A stretch of DNA of 64,000 bases from Winogradskyella luteola (GTDB lineage Bacteria; Bacteroidota; Bacteroidia; Flavobacteriales; Flavobacteriaceae): NCBI RefSeq assembly GCF_019203985.1, contig NZ_JAGSPD010000002.1, forward strand, positions 340,981 through 404,980. The letters run 5' to 3'. Made by a program: the position numbers and the translations under genes. Each line of letters begins with the position of its first letter. Position 1 is the stretch's first letter. A model generated the notes under the pieces. The model was given only the letters and a program-made list of their open reading frames with translations, had not been told where the DNA came from and made no database searches. Shown here one piece after another: positions 23,422 through 33,032 of the stretch.

Positions 23422-24459
23422 TTATGCTTCATCAACAGCTTTACGTAATCGAGCACGTCTATCAAAAGCTTGTAACTGGTCAATGACCTTGCTTTCTAAA
23501 AAGTCAATAACTTTTTCTTCAACTCTTCGTTTATTTTTATAGACTTTGTTGATGTATGTAATTCCACCAGGAGACATCACATTGACTTCTACCAACTTTC
23601 CGCCAATAACATCTATACCTACAAAGTATAGTCCATCTTTTACCAATTTAGGCCCTATTTGCTTACACAAAGCTCTTTCTGCTTTTGTCAGCGTATGCTT
23701 GGCAATACTACCACCAGCTGACACATTAGAACGATGATCATCAGAACCTGGTATACGCTTCATCGCTCCTACAGGCTCGCCATTCAACAACAAAATCCTA
23801 ACATCGCCTTGGTCTGCTCCTTCTATATAATCTTGCAAAATGACATAATTAGATCCTCCATCTCCAGTTGAAATATAGAAATCTAACAGTGAGTTAATAT
23901 TATTCATGGCCGATTTTTCAATAAGAATTACACCCGAACCACCAAAACCGTTTAGAGGTTTTAGTATCATTTTATCAGCTTTTGATTCTTTAATCTGCTG
24001 CACTAAATACTTTTTGTTTTTAGATACGTGAGTATTCGGAATAATATTGCTGTGCGCATCGCCAAAAGCTGCTGTATACAATTTATTATTGGCCTCTCGC
24101 ATACCCTGTAAAGAATTAACGATAAAAACATCATCCTTTACTGAATCTAAAAAATTAAGCATCAAAGGGTCTAAAGGCGGATTGGCTCTAAAGAATATAG
24201 CATCAAACCCTGCCAATGGAAGCATTTCTTCTCTAAGTTTTACTTTATTATAAAACGATTTTAGCGTAGAAGGTACTTTATCCATTCTGCCAATGACGTT
24301 ACAAAATGCATTGGTAACGCTATCCCTAATGGTAAGATTAGCAGGCGTACACATAGCTACACCGTGATCTCGCTTTGCACATTCTTTTATTAAGGCCAGA
24401 CTTGTATCGTTTTCCGGGTCTATATCTTCCCAAGGATACATTATAAAGCAAATATTCAT
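23422..24459 (-). CDS. GshB-like ATP-grasp ligase
   Basis: 345-residue ATP-grasp enzyme of the prokaryotic glutathione synthetase type. N-terminal pre-ATP-grasp: CFIMYPWEDIDPENDTS. ATP-grasp core: KMILKPLNGFGGSGVILIEK, VILQDYIEGADQGDVRILLLNGE, GGSIAKHTLT, VGIDVIGGKLVEVNVMSPGG with the metal ligands. GshB proper joins gamma-Glu-Cys and glycine. Here no gshA is present, and the same window holds bshA of bacillithiol synthesis, so glutathione may not be the product. It is the first gene of a five-gene operon with a metallopeptidase and an amidohydrolase, which suggests a ligase acting on another amino acid or peptide. Confidence 0.85.
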   Translation of the reverse strand: MNICFIMYPWEDIDPENDTSLALIKECAKRDHGVAMCTPANLTIRDSVTNAFCNVIGRMDKVPSTLKSFYNKVKLREEMLPLAGFDAIFFRANPPLDPLMLNFLDSVKDDVFIVNSLQGMREANNKLYTAAFGDAHSNIIPNTHVSKNKKYLVQQIKESKADKMILKPLNGFGGSGVILIEKSAMNNINSLLDFYISTGDGGSNYVILQDYIEGADQGDVRILLLNGEPVGAMKRIPGSDDHRSNVSAGGSIAKHTLTKAERALCKQIGPKLVKDGLYFVGIDVIGGKLVEVNVMSPGGITYINKVYKNKRRVEEKVIDFLESKVIDQLQAFDRRARLRKAVDEA

Positions 24460-24604
24460 CTAAATATCTTTTAGTTGATTAAGAAATTCTTTCTAAGTAA
24501 AAATAAGCAAATACTTTACGATACAAAACTACTGAAAAGTGATAATATTCTGAGACAAACCCAGAATAAGTGATTCTCAAAGCTTAAATGAACTTGTTCA
24601 CTGC

Positions 24605-25930
24605 TTATTTTACCTCATCGTAATTGTCATCCCATTCTTTGGGCTTAGGATTATCATGAAGCTTGTCCAAAGATTTAGCCACCATCATAGAAACTGTAGC
24701 ATCTCCTGTAACATTAACTACTGTTCTGCACATATCCAAAGGTCTATCGACAGCAAAAATTAAAGCCAAACCTATCGGTAATAATTCTGCAGGAAAACCA
24801 ATAGATTCTAACACAATCACAAGCATTACCATACCTGCACTCGGCACTGCTGCACTTCCTATTGAAGCCAATAAAGCCGTTAACACAATTACTAATTGAT
24901 TGGTAAATGTTAATCCTTCTGGCCATATGACTTGCATGATAAATACAGCTGCTATACCTTGATATAAACTCGTACCATCCATATTTACTGTAGCCCCAAC
25001 TGGCAGCACAAAACCTGAGACTTCTTTATCTACACCCAAATGCTCTTCTACACGCTCCATAGTTACAGGCAATGTTGCCGCACTACTACTGGTTGAAAAA
25101 GCCAATAGCTGTGCAGGACTGATTTTATTTAAAAACCAAAACGGTGATTTTTTAGTGAATACTTTAATCAAAATTAAGTAAAACCCGATCATTAGCAAAA
25201 GACCTCCGACTACACACAGCGCATACTGCAACAGTTTCAACAGAATTTCGGTATCATCAAATGCAATAATCACATTTGCCATTAATGCGAAAACTGCATA
25301 AGGAGCAAACAACATAATGAGATCTACCATCTTCATGACGACTTCGTTGAGCGAATCAAAAATATCAATCATAGGCTTAGCTTGCTTCTCTCCAATGAGC
25401 AACAAACAAATCCCGACAAAAAGTGCAAAGAAAATCACCTGAAGCATTTTGGCTTCTCCCATAGCCTGAAATATATTGCTCGGAAATATATCTACTAAAG
25501 CCTGTAACGGACCAGCATCTTTCTGAGCACTTGCTTTTGCTAATTTATCAGTGACTCCAGCATCATTTTCGTATTTCATTTTTATTTTTTCAATAGTCTC
25601 TTGTGGCATCCCAGTCCCTGGTTTGACCAAATTTACTATTGAAAGTCCAATTATAATGGCCACCAAAGTTGTTCCTATATAAATTGAAATTGTGCGTAAA
25701 CCCATATCCCTGATTTTTGAAATGTCTTTTAAATCAGAAATACCTTTAATCAAAGAAGCCAATATCAAAGGCACTGCAATCAATTTTAGGAGATTGATAA
25801 ATATGGTGCCAAAGGGAGCTATCCAGTCCGTTACAAATTGTTGACCACTTACGGAATTCATTATAAATCCAAAAATGATACCGAGTACCATTCCTATAAT
25901 AATCTTCCAGTGTAATGCTAGTTTTTTCAT
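24605..25930 (-). CDS. dicarboxylate/glutamate:cation symporter (DAACS family)
   Basis: Inner-membrane secondary transporter of the SLC1/DAACS family, moving dicarboxylates or acidic amino acids with Na+ or H+. The 441 residues include about eight membrane helices and the family motifs STSSSAATLPVT in the first re-entrant loop, NMDGTSLYQG in helix 7, and DRPLDMCRTVVNVTGDA in helix 8, with the substrate-binding Asp/Arg and Asn. An extended polar loop (about 110-140) follows helix 3. It is a single-gene unit. Whether the substrate is glutamate/aspartate or succinate/fumarate cannot be decided. Confidence 0.93.
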   Translation of the reverse strand: MKKLALHWKIIIGMVLGIIFGFIMNSVSGQQFVTDWIAPFGTIFINLLKLIAVPLILASLIKGISDLKDISKIRDMGLRTISIYIGTTLVAIIIGLSIVNLVKPGTGMPQETIEKIKMKYENDAGVTDKLAKASAQKDAGPLQALVDIFPSNIFQAMGEAKMLQVIFFALFVGICLLLIGEKQAKPMIDIFDSLNEVVMKMVDLIMLFAPYAVFALMANVIIAFDDTEILLKLLQYALCVVGGLLLMIGFYLILIKVFTKKSPFWFLNKISPAQLLAFSTSSSAATLPVTMERVEEHLGVDKEVSGFVLPVGATVNMDGTSLYQGIAAVFIMQVIWPEGLTFTNQLVIVLTALLASIGSAAVPSAGMVMLVIVLESIGFPAELLPIGLALIFAVDRPLDMCRTVVNVTGDATVSMMVAKSLDKLHDNPKPKEWDDNYDEVK

Positions 25931-25942
25931 TCCTATCCGTAA

Positions 25943-25961
25943 CCCTTTCCCAAGGAAAGGG
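25943..25961. other. small hairpin in the leader of the symporter gene
   Basis: CCCTTTCC-CAA-GGAAAGGG, a perfect 8-bp stem between aroC and the symporter start. It lacks a T-run on the minus strand, so it is either a leader structure or a repeat remnant. Confidence 0.35.
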
Positions 25962-25984
25962 AGTTTTGTTTAGTTAAAATCAAT

Positions 25985-26056
25985 TTACTCTTAGATTACC
26001 ACTCTCTCTTCGACAGTTCAATAAACTCGCTAAAGCACAAGCTCAATGTGACATAT
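25985..26056. repeat. decayed REP/MITE fragment after aroC
   Basis: Contains CTTCGACAGTTCAATAAAC and AAGCTCAATGTGACAT, which resemble the CTTCGACA...GCTCAGTGTGACA type of short interspersed element common in flavobacteria. No intact terminal symmetry remains. Confidence 0.3.
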
Positions 26057-26064
26057 AGGAACTA

Positions 26065-27135
26065 CTACCAATCTCTAGACTCTTGCCATCGAAGGAGTGT
26101 GTAATCCGCCAAAACCAAAGCAGCCATAGCTTCAACAATCGGCACCGCCCTTGGCACTACACAAGGATCGTGTCTTCCCTTTCCTTGCATTTCTACAGTT
26201 TCGCCTTTACTATTTATGGTGTCTTGTTTTTGAAGTGTCGTTGCTACAGGTTTAAATGCCACTCTAAAGTAAATATCCATACCATTAGAAATACCACCTT
26301 GTACACCACCAGATAAATTAGTCTTTGTAGTGCCATTTTCGTTAAATTGATCGTTGTGTTCGCTGCCTTTCATTTTAGCACCACAAAAACCACTACCATA
26401 TTCAAAGCCTTTTACAGCATTTATAGACAACATTGCTTTACCTAGTTCTGCGTGTAGTTTATCAAAAACTGGTTCTCCCAATCCAACAGGTACGTTTTGC
26501 AATACGCAAGTTATTGTACCGCCAATAGTATCGCCTTGCTTTTTCACCTCTTGTACTTTTGCTATCATTTTTTCTGCCGAAGCTTCATCAGGACAACGAA
26601 TAACATTAGATTCTATCTTAGAGAAATCTAAATCTTGATAGGGTTTATCAATAAAAATATCGCCAACAGAAGAGGTAAACGCATTAATTTTAATAGTTGT
26701 TAAAAACTGCTTTGCAATCGCTCCTGCCACAACACGACAAGCAGTTTCACGTGCAGAGCTTCTTCCTCCTCCCCTGTAATCGCGTACACCATACTTTTTA
26801 TCGTAAGTATAATCGGCATGGCTAGGGCGATAAACATCCTTTATATGCGAATAGTCTTTGGATTTTTGATTGGTATTATGAATTACAAAACCTATTGGAG
26901 TTCCTGTAGTTTGTCCTTCAAAAATACCTGATAAGAATTCCACAGTATCAGGTTCTTTACGTTGCGTAACAATTTTAGATTGTCCAGGTTTACGCCTATT
27001 TAATTCATTTTGAATGGCTTCGATATTTAATTTTAAACCTGAAGGACAACCATCTATAATTCCACCAATAGCCTTTCCATGAGATTCACCAAAAGTGGTG
27101 AGCTTAAACAATTTTCCGAAGGAATTTCCTGCCAT
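26065..27135 (-). CDS. aroC: chorismate synthase
   Basis: Last enzyme of the shikimate pathway. It converts 5-enolpyruvylshikimate-3-phosphate to chorismate using reduced FMN. The 356-residue length is typical. Signatures: [18 protein letters not shown] at the N-terminus, [32 protein letters not shown] (FMN/substrate region) and [19 protein letters not shown] near the end. Chorismate is also the entry point for menaquinone, whose genes lie 16-30 kb further along, but aroC is not in that operon. Confidence 0.97.
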   Translation of the reverse strand: MAGNSFGKLFKLTTFGESHGKAIGGIIDGCPSGLKLNIEAIQNELNRRKPGQSKIVTQRKEPDTVEFLSGIFEGQTTGTPIGFVIHNTNQKSKDYSHIKDVYRPSHADYTYDKKYGVRDYRGGGRSSARETACRVVAGAIAKQFLTTIKINAFTSSVGDIFIDKPYQDLDFSKIESNVIRCPDEASAEKMIAKVQEVKKQGDTIGGTITCVLQNVPVGLGEPVFDKLHAELGKAMLSINAVKGFEYGSGFCGAKMKGSEHNDQFNENGTTKTNLSGGVQGGISNGMDIYFRVAFKPVATTLQKQDTINSKGETVEMQGKGRHDPCVVPRAVPIVEAMAALVLADYTLLRWQESRDW

Positions 27136-27335
27136 TAAAACTTATTTTACGCTAATGTAATTGTATTATCACAGAAACAAAAATCGCAATGGGATTTTTG
27201 CGAACCAAAATCAATATTTAACGAGACAACTCTCGTAACGTTAGCTTAACATTTTCCTTATGGTTAATTAATTGTGCCTTGACATCTTGTTAATATGAGT
27301 TGTTGTTATTTGTAAAAAATTGATTTTTAATAGTA

Positions 27336-28193
27336 TTGAATCTAAAACGGAAAGTCGAAATAGCAGTAATCTCTGATGTGCACCTAGGTACTTATGGTTG
27401 CCATGCCAAACAGCTATTGACTTACCTCAACAGCATTGAACCAAAAAAACTTATTCTTAACGGGGATATTGTTGATATTTGGCAATTTAAAAAACGGTAC
27501 TTTCCGAAATCTCACCTCAGCATTATTAAAAAAATAATGGATTTTGCTGCCAATGGTACCGAAGTCGTTTACATTACAGGAAACCATGACGAAATGCTAC
27601 GCAAATTTACAGATACAGAGATTGGTAATATCTCGATTGTAAATAAATTGGTTTTAAATCTCGATGGAAAAAAAGCTTGGTTTTTTCATGGTGATGTGTT
27701 CGATATTTCCATACAAAATGCCAAATGGTTGGCAAAACTGGGAGGTCATGGTTATGATTTATTGATTTTGTTAAACAGTTTTGTCAATTGGTGCTTAGAA
27801 AAATTGGGTAAAGAGCGTTATTCGCTTTCGAAGAAAATAAAAAATAGCGTTAAAGGTGCTTTAAAATACATCCATGACTTTGAGCAAGTCGCTACAGATT
27901 TAGCTATAGAAAATGGTTACGATTATGTAGTTTGCGGTCATATACACCAGCCAAAAATGCTGGTGAAGGAAAATAAAAATGGTAAAACCACATATTTAAA
28001 TTCTGGTGATTGGGTAGAGAATTTCACTGCTTTAGAATATCAGTTTAAACGCTGGAAAATCTATAATTACAACAAAGATAAGCTTGCTGCTTTCTATGCG
28101 GATGAAGATTTAAAAGACATGGACACCAAAGATTTAATTGCAGCAATAACAATAGTGGAAAAGCCTAAAAAACAGAAAACAAAAAAGGATTAA
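27336..28193 (+). CDS. UDP-2,3-diacylglucosamine diphosphatase-like metallophosphoesterase
   Basis: Calcineurin-like phosphoesterase of the LpxH type, which releases lipid X and UMP from UDP-2,3-diacylglucosamine in lipid A synthesis. All metal motifs are visible: SDVHLGTYGC (D, H), LILNGDIVDIW (GD), TGNHDEMLRKF (GNHD), and VCGHIHQP (GHxH). The 285-residue length includes a C-terminal basic tail. The start is TTG at 27336, since no in-frame ATG precedes the conserved core. Assignment to LpxH itself rather than a related phosphoesterase is probable, not certain. Confidence 0.83.
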   Translation: MNLKRKVEIAVISDVHLGTYGCHAKQLLTYLNSIEPKKLILNGDIVDIWQFKKRYFPKSHLSIIKKIMDFAANGTEVVYITGNHDEMLRKFTDTEIGNISIVNKLVLNLDGKKAWFFHGDVFDISIQNAKWLAKLGGHGYDLLILLNSFVNWCLEKLGKERYSLSKKIKNSVKGALKYIHDFEQVATDLAIENGYDYVVCGHIHQPKMLVKENKNGKTTYLNSGDWVENFTALEYQFKRWKIYNYNKDKLAAFYADEDLKDMDTKDLIAAITIVEKPKKQKTKKD

Positions 28194-28332
28194 AACATTT
28201 CGCTATTTTGTATTTGGTTCTAATAAAACTACCTTATAATTCCTGATTTTAATTCAAAAGAAGTTTACTATATTTAGATTTAATCGCACACAGAATACCT
28301 GAAGAAGTGCAATAGATTTATTTTAGATTAAA

Positions 28333-28683
28333 ATGCCCAAAACACTATATCGCATTTATGTTGTTGAGTTGTCAAAACGCGTGTATACGGAAAATACAAA
28401 ATTTAGAGTTGCCAACCCACAGTTTAATGGTGTACTTCAATGCCTTTACGTTGGCATGACAAGTAAAACTCCCAAAGAACGCTTTTTGCAACACAAAACG
28501 GGCTACAGGAACAAGAAGGGTCATAAACTATCCTCAAACATTGTAGAAAAATATGGATTGTATTTACGACCTAGTCTTTACAATCACATCGATCCTTTCT
28601 TTTCGAGGGAAGAAGCCTTAATTGCAGAAAAGCAAATTGCTTTAGAATTACGAAGAGAACGTTATGCCGTATGGTTTAATTAA
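28333..28683 (+). CDS. GIY-YIG-like small protein
   Basis: 116-residue protein with YRIYVVEL, CLYVGMTSKTPKERFLQHKTG and EALIAEKQIALELR, giving the two Tyr-containing strands, the Arg and the catalytic-type Glu of a degenerate GIY-YIG nuclease fold. The usual first motif GIY is IYV here. The family includes UvrC-type and homing nucleases as well as small stand-alone proteins of unknown role. It ends 8 bases into the 3' end of bshA on the opposite strand. Confidence 0.7.
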   Translation: MPKTLYRIYVVELSKRVYTENTKFRVANPQFNGVLQCLYVGMTSKTPKERFLQHKTGYRNKKGHKLSSNIVEKYGLYLRPSLYNHIDPFFSREEALIAEKQIALELRRERYAVWFN

Positions 28684-29815
28684 TGACTAGAAAATTCTTC
28701 AAGGTCTCTTTATAAATGGCTTCGTACATGGGAACTATGCTATGTAAATCGAATTTTTGGGATTGAACTTTGGCATTGACCTTAAACTGATTTAGCATCT
28801 CAATATTCTTTAAAATCTTAATAGCATTAGCTGACATGTCTTTAACCGCATTGACATCGCTTAAATAACCAGAAAAACCATCTTCATTAACTTCTGGCAA
28901 ACCTCCAGTGTTTGTAGATATAACAGGCACACCACTCGCCATAGCTTCTAAAGCAGCTAATCCGAAACTTTCGGTTTGAGAAGGTAGTAAGAACAAATCA
29001 CTAAAACAAAGAATTCTATCTATCTCGCTACTGTTACCAAAAAACACGACTCTATCTGAGATTCCCAGTTCTCTTGTTAAACGTTCAGCTGATTCTTTTT
29101 CTGGCCCTTCACCTACCATCATCAATTTAGCAGGGATTTCCTTCTGAATGTTATAAAAGATCTTGATAACGTCTGGTATTTGTTTTACCTCACGCATATT
29201 ACTAATATGGGTAATGATACGTTCGTCTTCATTTGCCATCATTTCGCGTTGGCAATCTGTAAAACTGTGTTGATATTTCTCTAGGTCTATAAAATTTGGA
29301 ACAACATGGATATCTTTTTCAATATTAAAAAGACGCATCGTATCCTTCTTTAAGCTATCTGAAACTGAAGTCACTGCATCTGATTTATTAATACTGAATG
29401 TTACTGCGGGTTTATAAAACGGATGACTTCCAACTAAAGTAATATCCGTACCATGCAAGGTTGTAACTATTGGCACATGTATACCTTCGTCTAACAACAT
29501 TTGCTGTGCCATGTATGCGGCATAAGCATGAGGTATGGCGTAATGCACGTGCAATAACTGGATATCGTGCAACTTCACCATATCCACTAATTTACTTGAC
29601 AATGCCAATTCGTAAGGCTGATAATGAAATAAAGGGTATTCTGGTACGTGTACTTCGTGAAAGTGCAAATTGTTACTTAACAACTCTAGTCTTACTGGCT
29701 GACTGTAAGTTATAAAGTGAATCTCATGACCACGTTTAGAAAGCTCTAAACCTAATTCCGTGGCAACTACTCCACTTCCACCAAATGTTGGATAACAAAC
29801 GATTCCTATTTTCAT
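28676..29815 (-). CDS. bshA: N-acetyl-alpha-D-glucosaminyl L-malate synthase
   Basis: GT4-family glycosyltransferase that joins UDP-GlcNAc and L-malate in the first step of bacillithiol synthesis. The N-terminus KIGIVCYPTFGGSGVVATE (about 2-20) and HVHYAIPHAYAAY are characteristic of BshA. The C-terminal Rossmann domain has ESFGLAALEAMASGVPVI with the E-x7-E motif. The 379-residue length fits. Bacillithiol is the main low-molecular-weight thiol in many Bacteroidota, as far as I know. bshB and bshC are not in the window. Confidence 0.93.
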   Translation of the reverse strand: MKIGIVCYPTFGGSGVVATELGLELSKRGHEIHFITYSQPVRLELLSNNLHFHEVHVPEYPLFHYQPYELALSSKLVDMVKLHDIQLLHVHYAIPHAYAAYMAQQMLLDEGIHVPIVTTLHGTDITLVGSHPFYKPAVTFSINKSDAVTSVSDSLKKDTMRLFNIEKDIHVVPNFIDLEKYQHSFTDCQREMMANEDERIITHISNMREVKQIPDVIKIFYNIQKEIPAKLMMVGEGPEKESAERLTRELGISDRVVFFGNSSEIDRILCFSDLFLLPSQTESFGLAALEAMASGVPVISTNTGGLPEVNEDGFSGYLSDVNAVKDMSANAIKILKNIEMLNQFKVNAKVQSQKFDLHSIVPMYEAIYKETLKNFLVIN

Positions 29816-29951
29816 TTATGAATTATAAATATTTAAAAGTGATAAAGTTTTTTTAATCTTTTATTCTGAATTCAATTTATAAAGTTAGAGGTTTTAAAGG
29901 ATTGAATATTAACTTTAAGTCCTTTTTAACTTACAACCCTTAGCACTACTA

Positions 29952-32909
29952 TTATTCAATAATCGCTTCATAAATTAGGCGCTGAATTTCTGTTCTGATA
30001 TTCTCCCGTAACAACAAGTTCTTACCAGCTTCAGGATACGTTCTGTTAGCTAGGAAAATATAGAGGATTTCTTCTTCTGGATCTGCCCATGCGTAAGTTC
30101 CTGTAAAACCTGAGTGACCGAAACTGGTCATGGATATACAGCCACATGTTGGACCTTCTTCACCTAATTGGGGTTTATCAAATCCCACACCTCTTCTATT
30201 ATCAGCATGGCAATAGTGACATTTTGTAAACTTCTCTAGAGTTTCGTTTTTAAAATAACGCTTTCCTCCATAAAACCCTTTTTGCAAGTACATTTGCATA
30301 ATCTTGGCAACATCATTTGCATTACTAAAAATACCGGCATGACCACCTATGCCACCTTGCATTGCCGCTCCCATATCATGCACATAGCCATGTACTTTTT
30401 TATATCTATAATAGTTATCCACTTCGGTTGGTACGATATCCTTTAAACTGAATTTTTTTCGTGGATTGTAAGTAGTGTAATTTGCTCCCAAGGATTTATA
30501 GTAACGATCTTGAGTGATCTCATCTAAGGATTTATCATAAAAGCCTTCTAAATAATTCTTCAATATATAATAAGGTAAATCACTGTAACGGTAACGCAAG
30601 CGAGACAACAATTCACTTTCTTTTATAATCTCTTGTATAGAATCTTGATAATCATTTCGCATAAACAGCGTATTGGTAACCTCTACATTAAAGTTATCTG
30701 TTCGCTTACTCCTGTAGTATTTAGTGTCCGGTTTTTTGGTTACTGAATCTAAAGTTGCATAGTAAAATGGTATCCATGGTTTTAATTGTGCATAATGTGA
30801 TAACATTTTCTTTAAAGTGATGTTTTTCTTATTGGTCTTTTTATACTCAGGAAGCAATGTTCCGAGCTTAGAATTTAAAGACAAGGATCCTTGTTGCTCT
30901 AACTCCATTATAACAGGAAGGGTTGCCAATATCTTTGTAAGTGAAGCTACATCGTAGATATCATCAAAATCGACTTTATTCTTTTTTGAATAGGTATGAT
31001 AGCCAAAGTTCTTGTTATAGATAACTTTGCCCTTTCTGGCCACTAGTAACTGAATGCCGGGTGTCATTTTTTTATCTATGGCGTAATTTGCGATGGAATC
31101 TATTCTGTTTAAAAGTTTTGAGTCAACACCTACTCGCTCTGGTAGCCCATAACTTAAGCTCATCAAAGGATTATAGGCCTCGCCTGTTCCTAAAGGAAAA
31201 AACTGTCCAGTAGTTACCGGCAATTTACCTTTAGCGCCAATAGCTCCAAAAATAAGCTGTGCCGATTTCTCTTGGGCTATTCTACTGTTTTGGTAGCTCA
31301 TTACAATTCCTTCAATATTCTCAATGGATAATAAATCGTTTAAAGCATAAGGTCTGGCAAATACATCTAAAACAACAGTATTGGTTCTGGCAATCTCATA
31401 GAGCCAAGCCATTTCGCGCTGAGAGAATTTAAACTTTTCCCACGGGTTACCATTAGGTTTATGAAAACCAACAACAACAGTATTATAATTTTGAAGTTTA
31501 GAAATAAGGTCATCTAACTTATCAGCTTTTATTTCGTGAACTTTTGTGTATTTTTTCAACTCGCTGAGAAAAACAGAGCCATCATCAGTTCCTAATGATA
31601 CATAAGCCATTTTTTTAGTTTCTAAATCCCTTAATGGCAATAATGATTTTGCATTCTTTAAAACAGTAATTGCACTCTCCATTAAGTTTTCGTAAAGCAA
31701 GTCATCTTTAATACGATTTAAATCTTTGGATAGGTCATATAAACCTATTGGCGAATAGTTGTCTAATCCCACCTTGTATTTTGCCATTAAAATCTTCTTT
31801 ACGGAATGCGCCAAACGCTCTTCAGTAATAATACCTTCATTATATGCTTCAACGAATTTTGCAATACCCTTTTTTGGATTTTCAGACATGAGCATAACAT
31901 CATTTCCTGCCATAAATGCCATTAAATCTATTTCTCCTCCTGTTGTCAAATTTTTTGGAGTAATACCATCGACACCTTTTTCCACATAATCTGCAGCTCC
32001 TTTCATGGTTAGTGCATCAGTGAATATTAACCCTTTAAAGTCTAGCTCTTTTTTGAGCATATCGGTAACAATATGCTTAGATAACGAAGATGGGAATCCT
32101 CTTCTCTTTTCTAGACTTGGTACATTGAGATGTGCCACCATTACACTTGATAAACCTTCCTTTATAAGTTGTCTATATGGGTATAGTTCGATAGAATCAA
32201 TACGTTCTTCACTAAAAGAAACTGTTGGCAGGGTTTTATGCGAATCATCTTCGGTATCTCCATGACCAGGAAAATGTTTAGCGTTTGCCAATACTCCAGC
32301 ACTTTGCATCCCTTTCATAAATGCTAAACCTTTGGCTGTAACATTATCTCTGTCCTCACCAAAAGAACGGTTGCCAATAATAGGGTTCTTAGGATTGGTA
32401 TTAATATCTACAACAGGTGCAAAATTAAAATGTACACCCAAACGCTTACAGTGCTCACCTATTTGCCTTCCCGTTTGTTCAACCAAACTATTATCCGATA
32501 TTGCCCCCAATGTCATATTCCAAGGAAAAGCATAAGTAGAATCTAATCGCATGCTCAATCCCCATTCTGCATCCATACCAACCAATAAAGGGATCTTAGA
32601 CGCAGCCTGTAATTGATTGTTCAGCTTTGCTTGCCTGTAAGGACCACCATTGGAATAAATAACACCCCCAATATGATGGTTTTTTATCAAGTCTACGATT
32701 TCATTATTGACTTTATCGCTGTGTTTAGACATTACCTGAACCATATAGAGCTGTCCTATACGTTCTTTTATAGACATAGCACTATAAATACTATCAACCC
32801 ACTTTTGTTGTTCAATAGGATCTTCGGAAAGTAAAGGGTTATTAATGAGTTCTTGCGAAAAGTTTATTTGAACACAAAAACATAATATAATAAGGGACAG
32901 GTAGCGCAT
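29952..32909 (-). CDS. GH3 beta-N-acetylhexosaminidase fused to a beta-lactamase-fold domain
   Basis: 985-residue exported protein with a signal peptide (about 1-18). The GH3 N-terminal domain (about 40-370) shows KHFPGHGDTEDDSHKT, with the NagZ-type His/Asp pair, and the nucleophile Asp in IFTDALTMKGA (about 298). A GH3 C-terminal-like domain (about 400-570) follows, then a class C beta-lactamase/penicillin-binding fold (about 600-985) with DVASLTKILATLP (S-x-x-K, Ser about 655), YSDLPYY (Y-x-N-like) and FGHSGFTG (KTG-like HSG). It likely trims cell-wall muropeptides in the periplasm, combining glycosidase and peptidase or esterase activities. The fusion is known in Bacteroidota. Confidence 0.9.
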   Translation of the reverse strand: MRYLSLIILCFCVQINFSQELINNPLLSEDPIEQQKWVDSIYSAMSIKERIGQLYMVQVMSKHSDKVNNEIVDLIKNHHIGGVIYSNGGPYRQAKLNNQLQAASKIPLLVGMDAEWGLSMRLDSTYAFPWNMTLGAISDNSLVEQTGRQIGEHCKRLGVHFNFAPVVDINTNPKNPIIGNRSFGEDRDNVTAKGLAFMKGMQSAGVLANAKHFPGHGDTEDDSHKTLPTVSFSEERIDSIELYPYRQLIKEGLSSVMVAHLNVPSLEKRRGFPSSLSKHIVTDMLKKELDFKGLIFTDALTMKGAADYVEKGVDGITPKNLTTGGEIDLMAFMAGNDVMLMSENPKKGIAKFVEAYNEGIITEERLAHSVKKILMAKYKVGLDNYSPIGLYDLSKDLNRIKDDLLYENLMESAITVLKNAKSLLPLRDLETKKMAYVSLGTDDGSVFLSELKKYTKVHEIKADKLDDLISKLQNYNTVVVGFHKPNGNPWEKFKFSQREMAWLYEIARTNTVVLDVFARPYALNDLLSIENIEGIVMSYQNSRIAQEKSAQLIFGAIGAKGKLPVTTGQFFPLGTGEAYNPLMSLSYGLPERVGVDSKLLNRIDSIANYAIDKKMTPGIQLLVARKGKVIYNKNFGYHTYSKKNKVDFDDIYDVASLTKILATLPVIMELEQQGSLSLNSKLGTLLPEYKKTNKKNITLKKMLSHYAQLKPWIPFYYATLDSVTKKPDTKYYRSKRTDNFNVEVTNTLFMRNDYQDSIQEIIKESELLSRLRYRYSDLPYYILKNYLEGFYDKSLDEITQDRYYKSLGANYTTYNPRKKFSLKDIVPTEVDNYYRYKKVHGYVHDMGAAMQGGIGGHAGIFSNANDVAKIMQMYLQKGFYGGKRYFKNETLEKFTKCHYCHADNRRGVGFDKPQLGEEGPTCGCISMTSFGHSGFTGTYAWADPEEEILYIFLANRTYPEAGKNLLLRENIRTEIQRLIYEAIIE

Positions 32910-33032
32910 ATAAAATCTTTTATCGTTTTTTTGATATGTAACGAATACTATGCCAAAATAGCATAATTAATAAGAAGTAAAAAGACTTTATGATACTTTT
33001 ATAAACCGTATAATTAACAGTTTTACAAACGG

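Noticed and set aside
24541..24604. Terminator between the symporter and the GshB operon
   Set aside because: TGAACTTGTTCA and ATTCTG/CAGAAT palindromes are present, but the stems are short and lack a T-run, so I do not call a terminator.
26354..26638. 94-codon plus-strand frame opposite aroC
   Set aside because: aroC is unmistakable on the minus strand and the antisense frame has no family features.
27221..27236. ACGAGA-CAAC-TCTCGT hairpin upstream of aroC as an attenuator or riboswitch
   Set aside because: The stem is only 6 bp with no conserved riboswitch elements or leader peptide.
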